The notes: generated from the letters alone by a model not told the origin. DNA of 33,427 bases from Nitrospinota bacterium (GCA_016212295.1 JACRGO010000136.1:1-33427); one strand, 5' to 3'. Counted from the first letter of the stretch, positions 1 through 8,824 are shown. Numbers and translations: made by a program.

Positions 1-2734
1 CGGCAACGATGTTGTCCGTCAGGTCCAGGAGTCCGCTGATGAAAATCTGGTATTGCTCCCTGAGATATGGCTCCGTCTCCCTGGGATTTTTAAAGTCCTT
101 TTTCCGCAGGACAAAGCCTCCCTTTGACCCGACCGGCACGATGACCGAGTTCTTCACCGTCTGTGTCTTCATGAGGCCAAGGACCTCCTTGCGGAAGTCG
201 TCATACCTGTCGCTCCAGCGCAGCCCTCCTCTGGCGACCTTTCCTCCGCGCAGATGGACCCCTTCCAGCTCCGGGCTGTGGACATAAATTTCGTATAGAG
301 GCCGCGGGGACGGCATCTTCGCCACGGACCGGCAATCGATCTTGAAGGAGATATAATTGACGTCGGGCGATTTATAAAAATTCGTCCTCAGCATATTCTT
401 AGCCACGTCGAATAGTCCGCGGAATATCTGGTCCTCTTGCAGGCTCGCCACCTGGGTAAGCGATTCCAGGAATTTTTGCTCCGAGGCCGCAAGGGCCCTC
501 TCCCTGGCGCTGGTTTCATCCCGCCCTTTCCCTGGCGCGAATTTCGTCTCGAAATAAGAGAAAATATTCACGGTGATGTCCACGAACTTCAGCATTACGT
601 CGTCCATGGAATTCGGGGAATTGGCGTTGTCGATCTGCAGGAGGTAATTCTTGACGGCGCGGAAAAGCTCGATTGCCTTCCAGTTGAAGCCTGCCTTGAG
701 GGCAAGTTGATTGAGGCGGTCATTCATCGTGGTTCCAGCCATTATTCTGAGGAGCATATCGGACAGCAGGGCGCGCCTTTCCATGACGCGGCCCAGGGCC
801 GCCTCGTCCCCGGACGCCTCGAAGATGTGGATATAGGCCGTCTCGCCCGATGTGAGCCGCAGGGGCAGCATCTGCTCCGAGGCTATGTACAGGCCCAGGT
901 TCTTGGCGGTGGGGATGATGGACATCAGGTCGATCTCAACGAACGCGTACAGCTTGATGGCCACGCGCCCGGTTTCGCCCGGAAAAATGTTGATCCGGAC
1001 CTCGCGCTTTTTTTCCAGCTCGTCAAGGCAGAAGACGTCTAGGACCGCGTCTTGAATGCCGGTTATCTCCTTGTACAGGCCCGAAAAGGCGCGCCTGTAT
1101 TTGTTGTAAAGGGAAAAGCCGTCGCGATCGCCATGGGCGTGGACCAGGGCGCGGACAAGATGGTCGTCCCAGGTGGAGATGATGTCCTGGACCTCCGCCT
1201 CGAGCGCGGCAATGTCCAGTGATATTTTGTTTCCCTTTCTCGTGTCGAAATAAAAAACCAGCACGGTGTTCGGGAGACAGTCTATTGTCTCCCACCTGGT
1301 GATGGGATGCCTGCAGGAATCCAGGAGAAAATTTTTGACACGCTCGCGGACCTCGCGCGAGTACTTGCCCCTTGATATGGTTATGAAGAGGGCGAAATAA
1401 TAATCGCGCGGATCGGACTTCACGAAGAGCGCCACGTTTTCATCGCTCTCCACTGAAAGGACCTGTTGAATCAGGTCGCGCAGCTCTGAGCGTTCAAGAT
1501 ACAGCAATTCCCTTTTTGGAAACCGGTTGAAGATGGTGAGGGTCTCCCTTTTGTAGTGGGAGGAAAATTTCCTCTCCGCTGTTTGCAGGAGATAGGCGAT
1601 CTTTCCGGAAAGGATGGGCACGAGGGAGGATTTCTGGAACATGCTTCCCCTGGAGTACCGGCCCAGAAACACGGTCCTGGAAACGGTTTCTCCATCGCCG
1701 TTTAAGGAGTCCACCTGGATGATATCGAGCGGGTCAAAGTGGTAAATGACGCTTGAGCAGGTGTTGTAGTACTCGAAGTGGATGGAAGGGGAATGGCCCG
1801 GTGAATTATTGTTGATTCTCTCTTCCAGTTCCCCGGCCTGGCCTGGAAAGACCGTGTCCATGAGGACCGGGTCCCGGAATACTCCAAGTCCAGTGTCCTC
1901 GTCGCGCGCGAGTTTCATTTTTTTGCCCTTGCCTCGCGGGACGTATTTTTGGGTCCCGATGAAGATGAAATTCTCGGCGGCCAGCCATTTCAGGAAATCA
2001 GCCTGCTCCTCAAGGTCCTTTTTAGCGCCGGCGCCGGCGGGAGGATCAGCCGCCAGCCGCTCCCCGGCCAAGTCCTCAGCGGTCCCCAGCATTTTCCTGA
2101 AATCAATAATGGAGAAAAACAGCGCCTTAAGAACGCTCAGCGCCTCGAATTCTAGGGCCTTGCGGTTCTTGGGGTTCACGATTTTTTCAACGTGGATGTT
2201 CAGCAGGACCTCGCGCTCCCCTTTTTCGTGGCCCTCATGGATCTCAACGATCCCGCCCTTTTCCCTGCGGACTGAGATCACGGGGTGGATGGCGCTGAAC
2301 ACGTGTGTCCCTTTTTTCTTCAGCAGGTTCCAGATGCTCTCGAAGATAAAAGGCCCGTCCTTGGTGTGGATCTGGATTACGGTGGCCTCGAATTCAAGAT
2401 GCTTGGCGATTTCCTTGTACTCGGCTTCCTGGGAGGGATTAAAGACGCGGATGGCGGCGGGCGGCATGTCTTCAAACCGCTCGTCCATCGGCTGAAGGTC
2501 CCGCATGAAAAACTTGTAATAATTAAGGACCGTGCGGTACAGGCCGTCCGCGTCCAATCCACGGATGAAGTGGAAGTCCGAGAAGGACTCGAACACAACG
2601 CCCAGGAAGGCTAGGAGGTCCCTTCCCTCATTGCCTGAATGGCGTTCCTGGATAAGGGACCTCACCTCTTCTTTTTTCTTGCCCTTGAAGTCCCTGAGCG
2701 ATTGGTCCTTTTCGTCCTTGATTTCGAGCAGCAT
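1..2734 (-). CDS. NAD-dependent glutamate dehydrogenase, large (about 180 kDa) type, N-terminal part
   Basis: Reading the minus strand from an ATG at 2734 gives an uninterrupted frame of about 911 codons that leaves the window at base 1, so the C-terminal part is missing. The protein begins MLLEIKDEKDQ. Near residue 826 it reaches the start of the catalytic domain, with HLRGGKVARGGLRWSDR and then VKNSVIVPVGSKGGF, hallmarks of the large bacterial NAD-GDH family. The long region before it corresponds to the regulatory N-terminal part of that family. The enzyme oxidatively deaminates glutamate to 2-oxoglutarate and ammonium with NAD+ in the cytoplasm. The first 911 residues fit the usual length of about 1,600. 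No strong Shine-Dalgarno is visible before the ATG. No frameshift was seen, unlike the chemosensory genes further on. It stands alone after a repeat-rich gap. Confidence 0.92.
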   Translation of the reverse strand, partial: MLLEIKDEKDQSLRDFKGKKKEEVRSLIQERHSGNEGRDLLAFLGVVFESFSDFHFIRGLDADGLYRTVLNYYKFFMRDLQPMDERFEDMPPAAIRVFNPSQEAEYKEIAKHLEFEATVIQIHTKDGPFIFESIWNLLKKKGTHVFSAIHPVISVRREKGGIVEIHEGHEKGEREVLLNIHVEKIVNPKNRKALEFEALSVLKALFFSIIDFRKMLGTAEDLAGERLAADPPAGAGAKKDLEEQADFLKWLAAENFIFIGTQKYVPRGKGKKMKLARDEDTGLGVFRDPVLMDTVFPGQAGELEERINNNSPGHSPSIHFEYYNTCSSVIYHFDPLDIIQVDSLNGDGETVSRTVFLGRYSRGSMFQKSSLVPILSGKIAYLLQTAERKFSSHYKRETLTIFNRFPKRELLYLERSELRDLIQQVLSVESDENVALFVKSDPRDYYFALFITISRGKYSREVRERVKNFLLDSCRHPITRWETIDCLPNTVLVFYFDTRKGNKISLDIAALEAEVQDIISTWDDHLVRALVHAHGDRDGFSLYNKYRRAFSGLYKEITGIQDAVLDVFCLDELEKKREVRINIFPGETGRVAIKLYAFVEIDLMSIIPTAKNLGLYIASEQMLPLRLTSGETAYIHIFEASGDEAALGRVMERRALLSDMLLRIMAGTTMNDRLNQLALKAGFNWKAIELFRAVKNYLLQIDNANSPNSMDDVMLKFVDITVNIFSYFETKFAPGKGRDETSARERALAASEQKFLESLTQVASLQEDQIFRGLFDVAKNMLRTNFYKSPDVNYISFKIDCRSVAKMPSPRPLYEIYVHSPELEGVHLRGGKVARGGLRWSDRYDDFRKEVLGLMKTQTVKNSVIVPVGSKGGFVLRKKDFKNPRETEPYLREQYQIFISGLLDLTDNIVA

Positions 2735-2885
2735 TTTAGCTTTTTAAAAATGTTTACCCATTTATTTGAAAGGATGTCTCACACAAAGCCACTAAGATTT
2801 TTTTGATTAATAACGAATTTCAAATGAAGATACGATCTGGCTTGGATCGCTGACTGTTTGATTCCAACGGCTAAAATTGAATATC

Positions 2886-2966
2886 GAATATCGAACAAGG
2901 AATGTTGAAGGTAAAATTGTTTCAAATCCCGGTCCTTCGACATTCATCATTCCTTGTTCGATATTC
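2886..2966. repeat. Inverted repeat of about 26 bp arms
   Basis: The arms at 2886-2911 and 2934-2966 are reverse complements, except that the right arm carries about 7 extra bases. The core is GAATATCGAACAAGGAATG. Related GAATATCGAATATCG strings occur near 3960 and 7240, so this belongs to a dispersed AT-rich family. Confidence 0.8.
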
Positions 2967-3024
2967 CGCTGTTCTGAAAAAATCAAGGAAAGTTTGACTG
3001 GCCATTAATGGCCATGGACCTAAG

Positions 3025-3131
3025 TTATTAACCGTCTCAAAATAGTATTGATATAACCCACCCCGGCGCTCCGCGCCACCCCTCCAGGGAGGGGAATTTT
3101 TATGTGTGTTCTATTTTAAGACGGTTAATAA
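3025..3131. repeat. 107-bp MITE-like element with 21-bp terminal inverted repeats
   Basis: The 21-bp ends at 3025-3045 and 3111-3131 are inverted copies with one mismatch (TTATTAACCGTCTCAAAATA and its partner). Between them lies a GC-rich palindromic core at about 3060-3102, CCCCGGCGC...GCGCCACCCC followed by CCTCCAGGGAGGGG. The core resembles the arms of the 13003-13311 and 15289-15574 elements. No coding capacity; probably a non-autonomous mobile or structural repeat. Confidence 0.75.
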
Positions 3132-3507
3132 GCTGAAATTGGTTATTAATCAATAAGATTTTTTCTTTGTGCCTTTGTGTCTTCGCGTGAGGCTATCTCT
3201 TAACTGGTTCGCGCATCCCACAGGTCTTTATTATATAGCGGGAGTGTCCAAATTGGAACAGGCTGGAGGGATCAGGAATATTTTAAATTTACTTGGAACA
3301 CGAATGTCGCGAACGGGACTAATTGAAAAATTGGACAAGACGGCGGGATAACGCAAATTCACGGGAGGATCGTTTGAAGTGAACGTTAGCTGCGCTTTGG
3401 CGTATGAAAGTAATGGAGCACGAGAAACATAGCGGTATCGGTAAGCGAGTCGATGCGAAGAAGGATGGTTCCTTGCGGAAAATGTAAATTTCTGAACGTA
3501 ATAATAT
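3132..3507. other. Gap with no recognised gene
   Basis: A short open frame exists here (3169-3351) but has no ribosome binding site and no recognisable motif, and its start overlaps a dispersed string (TTTGTGCCTTTGTGTCTTCG) like those at 6074 and 23867. I see no gene. Confidence 0.55.
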
Positions 3508-3600
3508 AATACCCGGCCTTGACATTACACTCCATTGGAATTATTAATAGTAGAAGATCACGTTACCGGCTTTATTACACTTTCCGGGAAGCCGGGTATT
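3508..3600. repeat. 10-bp inverted repeat framing a putative promoter
   Basis: AATACCCGGC (3508-3517) and GCCGGGTATT (3591-3600) are perfect reverse complements. They frame the promoter and leader of the small gene at 3628. ATTACAC occurs in direct orientation inside (about 3524 and 3574). It could be an operator or a transcript-end stem; which is not decided by sequence. Confidence 0.5.
3519..3547 (+). promoter_or_regulatory. Putative sigma-70 promoter for the 3628 gene
   Basis: TTGACA at 3519-3524, a 17-bp spacer, then TATTAA at 3542-3547. The -35 is a consensus match and the -10 is close. The start codon lies about 80 bases downstream. Confidence 0.5.
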
Positions 3601-3627
3601 AAAAAAATATAGCAGAGGAGTTACTCC

Positions 3628-3912
3628 ATGGCACTAAAGAGCGCGTGGGAAATTTCCCAGGAAAAAGCGGCGGCGATCGACGGCCGCAAGGAGGATGAAA
3701 TAGTCCTCACCGATGGGCAAAAAATTAAAATCAGCGAGGTCCGCAAGGAATACGAGGCGAAGATCGCGGAAAGGGAGGTCATGCTCCGGCAGAGGCTTAG
3801 GATGGCGACGCCGGAAGAGGGCCGCCTATTGCAGGAGGAGTTTCAAAGGGAAAAAAAGGCTTTAACCGGGGAGATGGAGAATAAAATCGAGAAAATAAGA
3901 AAGGGCGGCTGA
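3628..3912 (+). CDS. Small charged coiled-coil protein, hypothetical
   Basis: A 94-residue protein starting at ATG 3628 with GAGGAG (3614-3619) upstream. The sequence is rich in Lys, Glu and Arg. From about residue 30 to the end it is almost certainly helical (KEYEAKIAEREVMLRQRL, then EFQREKKALTGEMENKIEKI), suggesting a coiled coil. There is no signal peptide or membrane segment, so it is probably cytoplasmic. I do not recognise the family. It is a stand-alone gene with its own plausible promoter, flanked by repeats. Its base composition matches the neighbouring real genes, which with the ribosome binding site supports it being expressed. Confidence 0.65.
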   Translation: MALKSAWEISQEKAAAIDGRKEDEIVLTDGQKIKISEVRKEYEAKIAEREVMLRQRLRMATPEEGRLLQEEFQREKKALTGEMENKIEKIRKGG

Positions 3913-3975
3913 GGTTTGAATTTTTATATTCATGGCGCGGCTTCGCCGCAGCCAAAATTCGAATACCGAGTATCG

Positions 3976-4100
3976 AAATTCGAAACAAATCCGAATAACC
4001 AAACTCCAATATCCCAAAACACGCACGTGGCCTAGGTTTTGAAATTTGAATCCTTGAATTTTGATATTGTTTCGGATTTCGTTATTCGGATTTCGAATTT
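3976..4100. repeat. Inverted repeat between convergent genes
   Basis: The arms at 3976-3999 and 4081-4100 (GTTATTCGGATTTCGAATTT on the right) are complementary apart from a 4-base gap. It lies between convergent genes, so it may serve as a transcript end. The same AT-rich family reappears at 7233-7275. Confidence 0.65.
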
Positions 4101-4117
4101 ATTTTTCCGTCAGCGGT

Positions 4118-4750
4118 TCAAATCCCAATAAACATGATCATGCCTCCAGTGACGGCGATGACGAGACCGGCGGCGGAGTGGCTGTATGCCTCCAGTTTTT
4201 TAAACGGCATGAGCGCGGCGGCGCTGTAGCCTATCAGCGCCTGGCCGACCATCATGGCCAGGGTGACAAGCCCGAAGATGACGCACACCAAAGCCACGGC
4301 CAGCCAGCCGTGGGCAGCGGCCAGAAACATCAAGGGAATCAGCGGCTCGCACGGCCCCAAAACGAATATGGCCATCAACGCCCACAATGTAACGGAACGT
4401 TTAGGGTCAACTTCCCCGTGATGGTGGTGTATATGCTTTAGTCCCCACACGGCGTAGGCCAAGCCGGACCCGATGAGGAGCAATCCCGCCACATGCCCCC
4501 TTTGCGACTCCATTCCTTCAAGATTAGCGAGGCTGAATCCGAGGACCAGGCCCACGGTCCCGATGAGCATGGAAGAACCCACATGCCCAAGGCCGCAGAC
4601 AATGGTCATCCACGCCAGCTTGAATTTCGGCCATTTTTGGGCGTGTCCGATGCCGACAAACGGGACCCAGTGGTCCGGCGCAAGGGAATGCAGCACCCCG
4701 ATGGAGACCGTGGAGGCCATTAAAATCCACAGAGAGTTTTGATTTTTCAT
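4118..4750 (-). CDS. NicO/UreH-like membrane transporter
   Basis: A 210-residue integral membrane protein with about six hydrophobic segments. The first helix carries HSLAPDHW (about residues 21-28), the His/Asp signature of the NicO/RcnA and UreH-like families, which move nickel or cobalt. A histidine-rich loop, KHIHHHHGEVDPKR, lies near residues 105-118, and a second conserved stretch, LGPCEPLIPLMFLA, follows. By family knowledge this could be a Ni/Co permease or exporter or a related cytochrome-assembly-like protein; the His loop favours a metal role. It starts at ATG 4750 and lies downstream of the HD-GYP gene on the same strand after a 66-bp repeat-containing gap. The metal and direction of transport cannot be read from sequence. 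Confidence 0.75.
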   Translation of the reverse strand: MKNQNSLWILMASTVSIGVLHSLAPDHWVPFVGIGHAQKWPKFKLAWMTIVCGLGHVGSSMLIGTVGLVLGFSLANLEGMESQRGHVAGLLLIGSGLAYAVWGLKHIHHHHGEVDPKRSVTLWALMAIFVLGPCEPLIPLMFLAAAHGWLAVALVCVIFGLVTLAMMVGQALIGYSAAALMPFKKLEAYSHSAAGLVIAVTGGMIMFIGI

Positions 4751-4760
4751 GCGAAAGTCC

Positions 4761-4800
4761 AGTTCAAAGTGACTAAAGTTTAGAGTGAGCTAAAGTTTAG
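4761..4800. repeat. Dispersed AGTTCAAAGTGACTAAAG repeat, copy 1
   Basis: A short AT-rich unit (GTTCAAAGTGACTAAAGTTT, then GAGTGAGCTAAAG). Related copies lie at 10341-10380, 13320-13345 and 20957-20990, each in a gap between genes. Confidence 0.6.
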
Positions 4801-4816
4801 GAAGTTATTTTTTTTA

Positions 4817-5899
4817 CTACCCCTCGCGATACTTTTTCTGGATAGCCAATACCTCGTCAAAATTCTTAACGAACAGGTCCACCAGCCTGGATTCGAAATG
4901 CCTGCCCGACCCTTCCTTCAGGATTTCCAGGGCCTCCTCATTGGAGAAGGCTTCCTTATAAGGACGCCTGCTGGTAAGGGCGTCAAACACGTCCGCCACG
5001 GCGCATATCCTTCCTTCCAGGGGAATTTCCTCTCTCTTGAGGCCCTTGGGATATCCGCTGCCGTCCCATTTTTCGTGGTGGGACAGGGCTATTATCTCGC
5101 CGGTGCGGAGAAGCTCCGAGGAAGAGCCTCCAAGGATGCGGGCGCCGATGGCCGCATGCTGCATCATGATCTCCCATTCCGGCGCGGTCAATTTATCGGG
5201 TTTGAGAAGAATGCGGTCGGGTATTCCTATCTTGCCCACGTCGTGCATGGGACTCGCGTGCCTTAATGTTTCCACCTCGCCGGGGGGGAGGTGGAGGGTC
5301 TCGGCCAGGAGAACGCAATAACCGCTGATCCGCTGAATATGTGATGAGGTGTCCTCGTCCTTGAATTCCGCGGCCAGGGCAAGGCGGCGGATGGTGTCCA
5401 GATAAGCGCTTTGCGTCTTTCTCTGGGCCGAGGCCATGGCTTCCAGGCTTTGGCGGAGGGCGGACGTCCTCTCCTGCACCTGCTCCTCCAGTTCCGACTT
5501 GTGCTTCTTCAAGGCGTCCTGGGCCTCTTTCATCTTCAAAAGAGACTTTGTGCGGACCTGGAGTTCTATCATATCGATGGGCTTGGAGATGAAATCGTTG
5601 ACCCCGGCCTCCACGGAGCGGAGCCGGTTTTCCTTGCTCGCCATGGAGGTGACCATGATGATGGGGATATCGCAAGAATCCGGGTCCTCGCGAACGCGCC
5701 TGGCCACCTCGAACCCGTCCATTCCAGGCATCATGAGGTCCAGATAGATCAAGTCGATCCCAAGTTTCAGCTTGGCCAATGCCTCGAAACCGTCGCCAGC
5801 CAATTCAAGCTGGTATCCCTGGTTCCCAAGGAAGGACGACAGGATTTCCCTGTTGGCGTCCTCGTCATCAACGATTAAAATTCGTTTAGCGCTTTTCAT
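4817..5899 (-). CDS. Response regulator with HD-GYP c-di-GMP phosphodiesterase domain
   Basis: A 360-residue protein. Residues 1-125 form a receiver domain: acidic pair in ILIVDDEDANRE, phospho-Asp in LIYLDLMMPGMDGF, conserved Lys in FISKPID. A helical coiled-coil linker (about 130-165) follows, then an HD-GYP domain to residue 355 with the metal-binding HDVGKIGIPD, the HHEKWDGSGYP signature, and AVADVFDALTSRRPYK. RpfG-type proteins of this layout hydrolyse cyclic di-GMP in the cytoplasm, controlled by phosphorylation of the receiver. All catalytic residues are present. The cognate kinase is not adjacent. Upstream is a repeat-rich gap of 253 bp shared with the divergent protease gene. Confidence 0.93.
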   Translation of the reverse strand: MKSAKRILIVDDEDANREILSSFLGNQGYQLELAGDGFEALAKLKLGIDLIYLDLMMPGMDGFEVARRVREDPDSCDIPIIMVTSMASKENRLRSVEAGVNDFISKPIDMIELQVRTKSLLKMKEAQDALKKHKSELEEQVQERTSALRQSLEAMASAQRKTQSAYLDTIRRLALAAEFKDEDTSSHIQRISGYCVLLAETLHLPPGEVETLRHASPMHDVGKIGIPDRILLKPDKLTAPEWEIMMQHAAIGARILGGSSSELLRTGEIIALSHHEKWDGSGYPKGLKREEIPLEGRICAVADVFDALTSRRPYKEAFSNEEALEILKEGSGRHFESRLVDLFVKNFDEVLAIQKKYREG

Positions 5900-6039
5900 G
5901 GAAATTTTTTGCAGTGAAAAAGATGGGAATCTTATTATTAAACCAGGCTCTATGATAACATAAAGTTAAAATCAAAGGCGCGTTGTTTGCCACGGAAATT
6001 CATGGCGCGGCTTCCCCGGAACCAAAGGAACCAAAATTA

Positions 6040-6100
6040 ACCGCAAAGTCACAAAGAGCACAAAATTTTTTTCTTTGCGGCCTTTGTGTCTTTGTGGTGA
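6040..6100. repeat. CCGCAAAGTCACAAAG / TTTGTGTCTTTGTGG inverted repeat
   Basis: The arms at about 6040-6064 and 6074-6100 are near reverse complements (ACCGCAAAGTCACAAAG and CTTTGTGTCTTTGTGGTGA). It is the same family as 23737-23892 and the single-arm copies near 3165 and 11912. It sits in the divergent gap between the HD-GYP and PrsW genes. Confidence 0.75.
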
Positions 6101-6152
6101 AGATGTTCTTGCCATTTTGGCGATAATTCAATCAATAGGCCGCTAATAAACA

Positions 6153-7202
6153 ATGCTGAAACTATTCTGCCAGATTTGCGGCGAGCCGCTCAAGGTGGAC
6201 GAAAGCAGGCTTCCGGATTCCGACCGGATCAAAATACGATGTCCAGGCTGCGGGGGGACCTTTCTTTTTCACCTGTCGCCGGGAACGGAGGGAAAGGCAG
6301 GGGAGCCGGACTCCGTGGTGGGAGTGGTCAGGGACGAACTCTTTTCCCTGGACATTCCCGATTTTTGGAAGCTCCTTCAAAGCCAGGTCTTCTGGCTGAT
6401 CCTGATACTGGCCGGCATGCCAATGATCCTTAACATGCTGAACGTGGAAATAGTGCGCGGCATGACAATCTACTTTTCCGTGATCTGGTTCTTCGTCTTC
6501 ATAAAACTTTTTCAATACGAGGGTTCCAACTTCAAGCTCCACCTTGGGGTGTATTTTTTCTCCCTTATATCCCTTTCCCCCGCGTTCCTGTTGATCCATT
6601 CCCCGACCTCTCCCTTCTATTCCTTTATTTCTTCCGAAGGGGCGGTCTTGCGGTTCCTCGGCTTTTTCGCCGGCGTGGGGATAACGGAGGAGCTGACCAA
6701 GGCCGTTCCCATATTCCTTCTTGCCGCGTTTACCAGGCGAAAAAAAGAGCGGCTTTCCGGCATGGATTATCTCCTTTGCGGAATCATGTCCGGCCTGGCC
6801 TTCGCCGGAGTGGAAAATTTCGGGTACATACGCATGGCGGTCATCAGGGACGTATTTGGGGGATCAGTGGGGGACGGCGCGATCACCTCCCTTGCGCGCA
6901 GCACCCTGACTCCGTTCATACACTCGTGCCTTTCCGGGATCTTCGCCTATTTCATAGGACTGCCGACTTTTTATCCCTTGAAAAGCCCCTGGCCCTTTTT
7001 TATTTCCGGACTCCTCGTTTCCGCGTTTCTCCATGCCTTGTACGATTTCGCCGTCACCTTTCCCGTGTTCAATCAGATCCTGGCCTTCCTGGCCCTGGCC
7101 CTGATGTACATTGGACTTTTGATTTGCTGGTTGAATCTCAAGACCAAGTTCAGAAGGGCGCGAAGGGGGGAAATGGACGGTTATATAAAGGACATAATTT
7201 AG
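6153..7202 (+). CDS. PrsW-family intramembrane protease with N-terminal zinc ribbon
   Basis: A 349-residue protein. Residues 1-45 form an MJ0042-type zinc ribbon: CQIC at about 6-9 and CPGC at about 33-36. The rest is an integral membrane domain with about eight hydrophobic segments. It carries the PrsW motifs: GITEELTKAVP (paired Glu and Lys), GLAFAGVENFGYI, FIHSCLSGIF, and LHALYDFAVTF. These His and Glu residues match the proposed metal site of the PrsW/CAAX-protease relatives, which cut membrane-anchored anti-sigma factors or prenylated-type substrates. The zinc ribbon faces the cytoplasm by inference. The start has only weak Shine-Dalgarno support. No anti-sigma factor lies nearby, so the substrate is unknown. 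Confidence 0.82.
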   Translation: MLKLFCQICGEPLKVDESRLPDSDRIKIRCPGCGGTFLFHLSPGTEGKAGEPDSVVGVVRDELFSLDIPDFWKLLQSQVFWLILILAGMPMILNMLNVEIVRGMTIYFSVIWFFVFIKLFQYEGSNFKLHLGVYFFSLISLSPAFLLIHSPTSPFYSFISSEGAVLRFLGFFAGVGITEELTKAVPIFLLAAFTRRKKERLSGMDYLLCGIMSGLAFAGVENFGYIRMAVIRDVFGGSVGDGAITSLARSTLTPFIHSCLSGIFAYFIGLPTFYPLKSPWPFFISGLLVSAFLHALYDFAVTFPVFNQILAFLALALMYIGLLICWLNLKTKFRRARRGEMDGYIKDII

Positions 7203-7203
7203 T

Positions 7204-7229
7204 GCCTGAACGAAAACCCCCGTTCAGGC
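7204..7229. terminator. 9-bp stem hairpin after the PrsW gene
   Basis: GCCTGAACG (7204-7212) pairs perfectly with CGTTCAGGC (7221-7229) across an 8-base loop, two bases after the stop codon. The T-run usual for an intrinsic terminator is missing, so it may be a terminator or an mRNA-stabilising hairpin. Confidence 0.45.
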
Positions 7230-7286
7230 AAAATTCGAATATCGAATATCGAAATACGAAACAAATTCGAATGTCATAAGGCAAAA

Positions 7287-7424
7287 TCACCTGAACCAAA
7301 ACATTGGCAATATATTGAAGGCCGTTTCCACCCGATATCCCATAGCGTCCAAATGCTCCCTTAGCGCATAGCAAACGCTTTTGGGGTCATCCACCACCAG
7401 AATGTTTTCTTTTGTTTTTTCCAT
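7287..7424 (-). pseudogene. Receiver-domain fragment (CheY-like), truncated
   Basis: On the minus strand an ATG at 7424 opens 45 codons: MEKTKENILVVDDPKSV, then CYALREHLDAMGYRVETAF, and then a stop after NILPMFWFR. The first 37 residues are the start of a response-regulator receiver domain, with the acidic pair VVDD, helix 1 and strand 2. The fold stops before the phospho-Asp, so it cannot work. It lies downstream of the broken cheA and is the last remnant of the signalling cluster. The end coincides with the ATTCGAATATCG repeat at 7233-7275. Confidence 0.75.
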
Positions 7425-7439
7425 TGGCTGAATTTAATG

Positions 7440-7506
7440 GTCATTTGTCATTGGTCAATAGTCATTGATAAACAGGAAGACGGCCTAATGGCCAATGGCT
7501 AATGAC
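7440..7506. repeat. GTCATTGGTCAATAGTCATT palindromic repeat, copy 1
   Basis: GTCATTTGTCATTGGTCAAT is followed by its partial inverse, GGCCAATGGCTAATGAC. A second copy is at 16481-16532. It ends next to CTTCGCCCGAAGGGCGATAA, a small palindrome with relatives near 28263 and 31330. Confidence 0.65.
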
Positions 7507-7574
7507 TTCGCCCGAAGGGCGATAATTTAAATCTTAAATTTCAAATCTTAAATTTGAAATCCAAATGTCCCTTC

Positions 7575-8824
7575 TTACCGTTTCTCCTTCAGCAGCCCTT
7601 CAATCAGACGCTCCAACTTGACCACTTGCCCGTTGAAATTATAAAGCCCGTCCAGACTCTTATATCTGATTTCCCTTTCCTTCAAATCGATCACGGCTTC
7701 CACATTTTCAGTGGGGAAGGTGAAGAGTTCCCCGTCCACCCTGACCACCACCGCGTCCTTGGTCACAAGAGTAAGGGCCTGCGGGAGTTTCAGGGTCAGC
7801 CGCGTGCCCGCGCCGAAGGCGGACTCCAGGTCCAGGCGCCCATCGCATTTTTTCAGGTTATGCATGACCACGTCCATCTCCACCCCTCTGCCGGATATAT
7901 CCGTCACCTTCTCGGCCGTGGAAAATCCGGGCCGAAAGATGAGCTTTTGAATCTCTCCGTCCGCCATGGCCTCCGCTTCCGTTTCGGAAAGGATGCCTTT
8001 TTTCATGGCTGTTCTTTTTATTTTCCCGGTATCTATTCCCCTCCCGTCATCCTCTATGTATTATCCGCGCCCATTCCTTGTCAGCCGAAGCGGAGATGGA
8101 TATCCTGCCCTCCGCAGGTTTTCCAGCCTTGCTTCGTTCCCCGTCCGACGCCTCTATTCCATGGTCGATGGAATTTCTAAGTATGGGGACCAGGGGATCC
8201 TCGATCAACTCCACGAGGTTTTTATCCAGCAAGGTGTCTTCTCCCTTGATCTCCAGCCTTATCTGCTTTCCAGCCACCCCGGACACCTCCCTCACCAGGC
8301 GGGGAAATTTCTGAAAGATTTGCCTCAGCACACTCAAAAATAGTCCGCGCCTGCGGGTTGAAATCCCTGCCCTGGAAGACGCAGTCGAAGGAGACCCGCC
8401 TGGTTTTTTTCTTAACGGATATTTCCTTCAGGATGGAATCCATATTCCCGGCGATGGACCTCATAAGGGGGTGCCTGGAAATATCGATATCCGCCTCTTT
8501 CATGCTCTTGGCCAATTGCAGGAATTGATCGACAAGATTTTCTCCTTGCAATAAAAGGTCGCCCTCATCATCCACGCCTTTTCTCTTTTCCTTTATGGCG
8601 GAAAGGATGTTTTCCAATTTATGGGTCAGTTGCGCCACCGCGGCCAGCCCCAAAAAACCGGAACTCCCCTTGATGCTGTGGAAGACGCGGAACACGGAGT
8701 TCACAAGCTCCTCGTTGCCGGGGTCCTCTTCGAGCCTGACGAGGTCCCCCTCGGCGCGCCTTAGATTTTCCCTGCTTTCGTCAAGGAACTCTATCATGAC
8801 CTCCAGCGCCTGCTTTTCTTTCAT
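7575..8824 (-). pseudogene. cheA: cheA-like chemotaxis histidine kinase, two frameshifts
   Basis: Three minus-strand frames follow one another as parts of one CheA. 8824 to about 8340 encodes an Hpt (P1) domain with the phospho-His in FHSIKGSSGFLG. About 8340 to 8047 encodes the start of the ATPase domain (FPRLVREVSG, DPLVPILRNSIDHGIE). About 8046 to 7575 encodes the rest (EDDGRGID, then FRPGFSTAEKVTDISGRG) and a short CheW-like end. Removing one T from the TTTTT run near 8340 and one base near 8057 restores the frame. The usual P3 dimerisation helices seem absent, and the CheW-like domain is only about 65 residues. It is either a pseudogene or carries sequencing errors; the state of the neighbouring genes favours decay. 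Confidence 0.85.

Noticed and set aside
9-2747. Several plus-strand open frames across the first 2.7 kb
   Set aside because: They are shadows of the continuous minus-strand glutamate dehydrogenase frame, which carries conserved motifs.
3169-3351. 60-codon plus-strand frame
   Set aside because: No ribosome binding site or motif, and it starts in a dispersed repeat.
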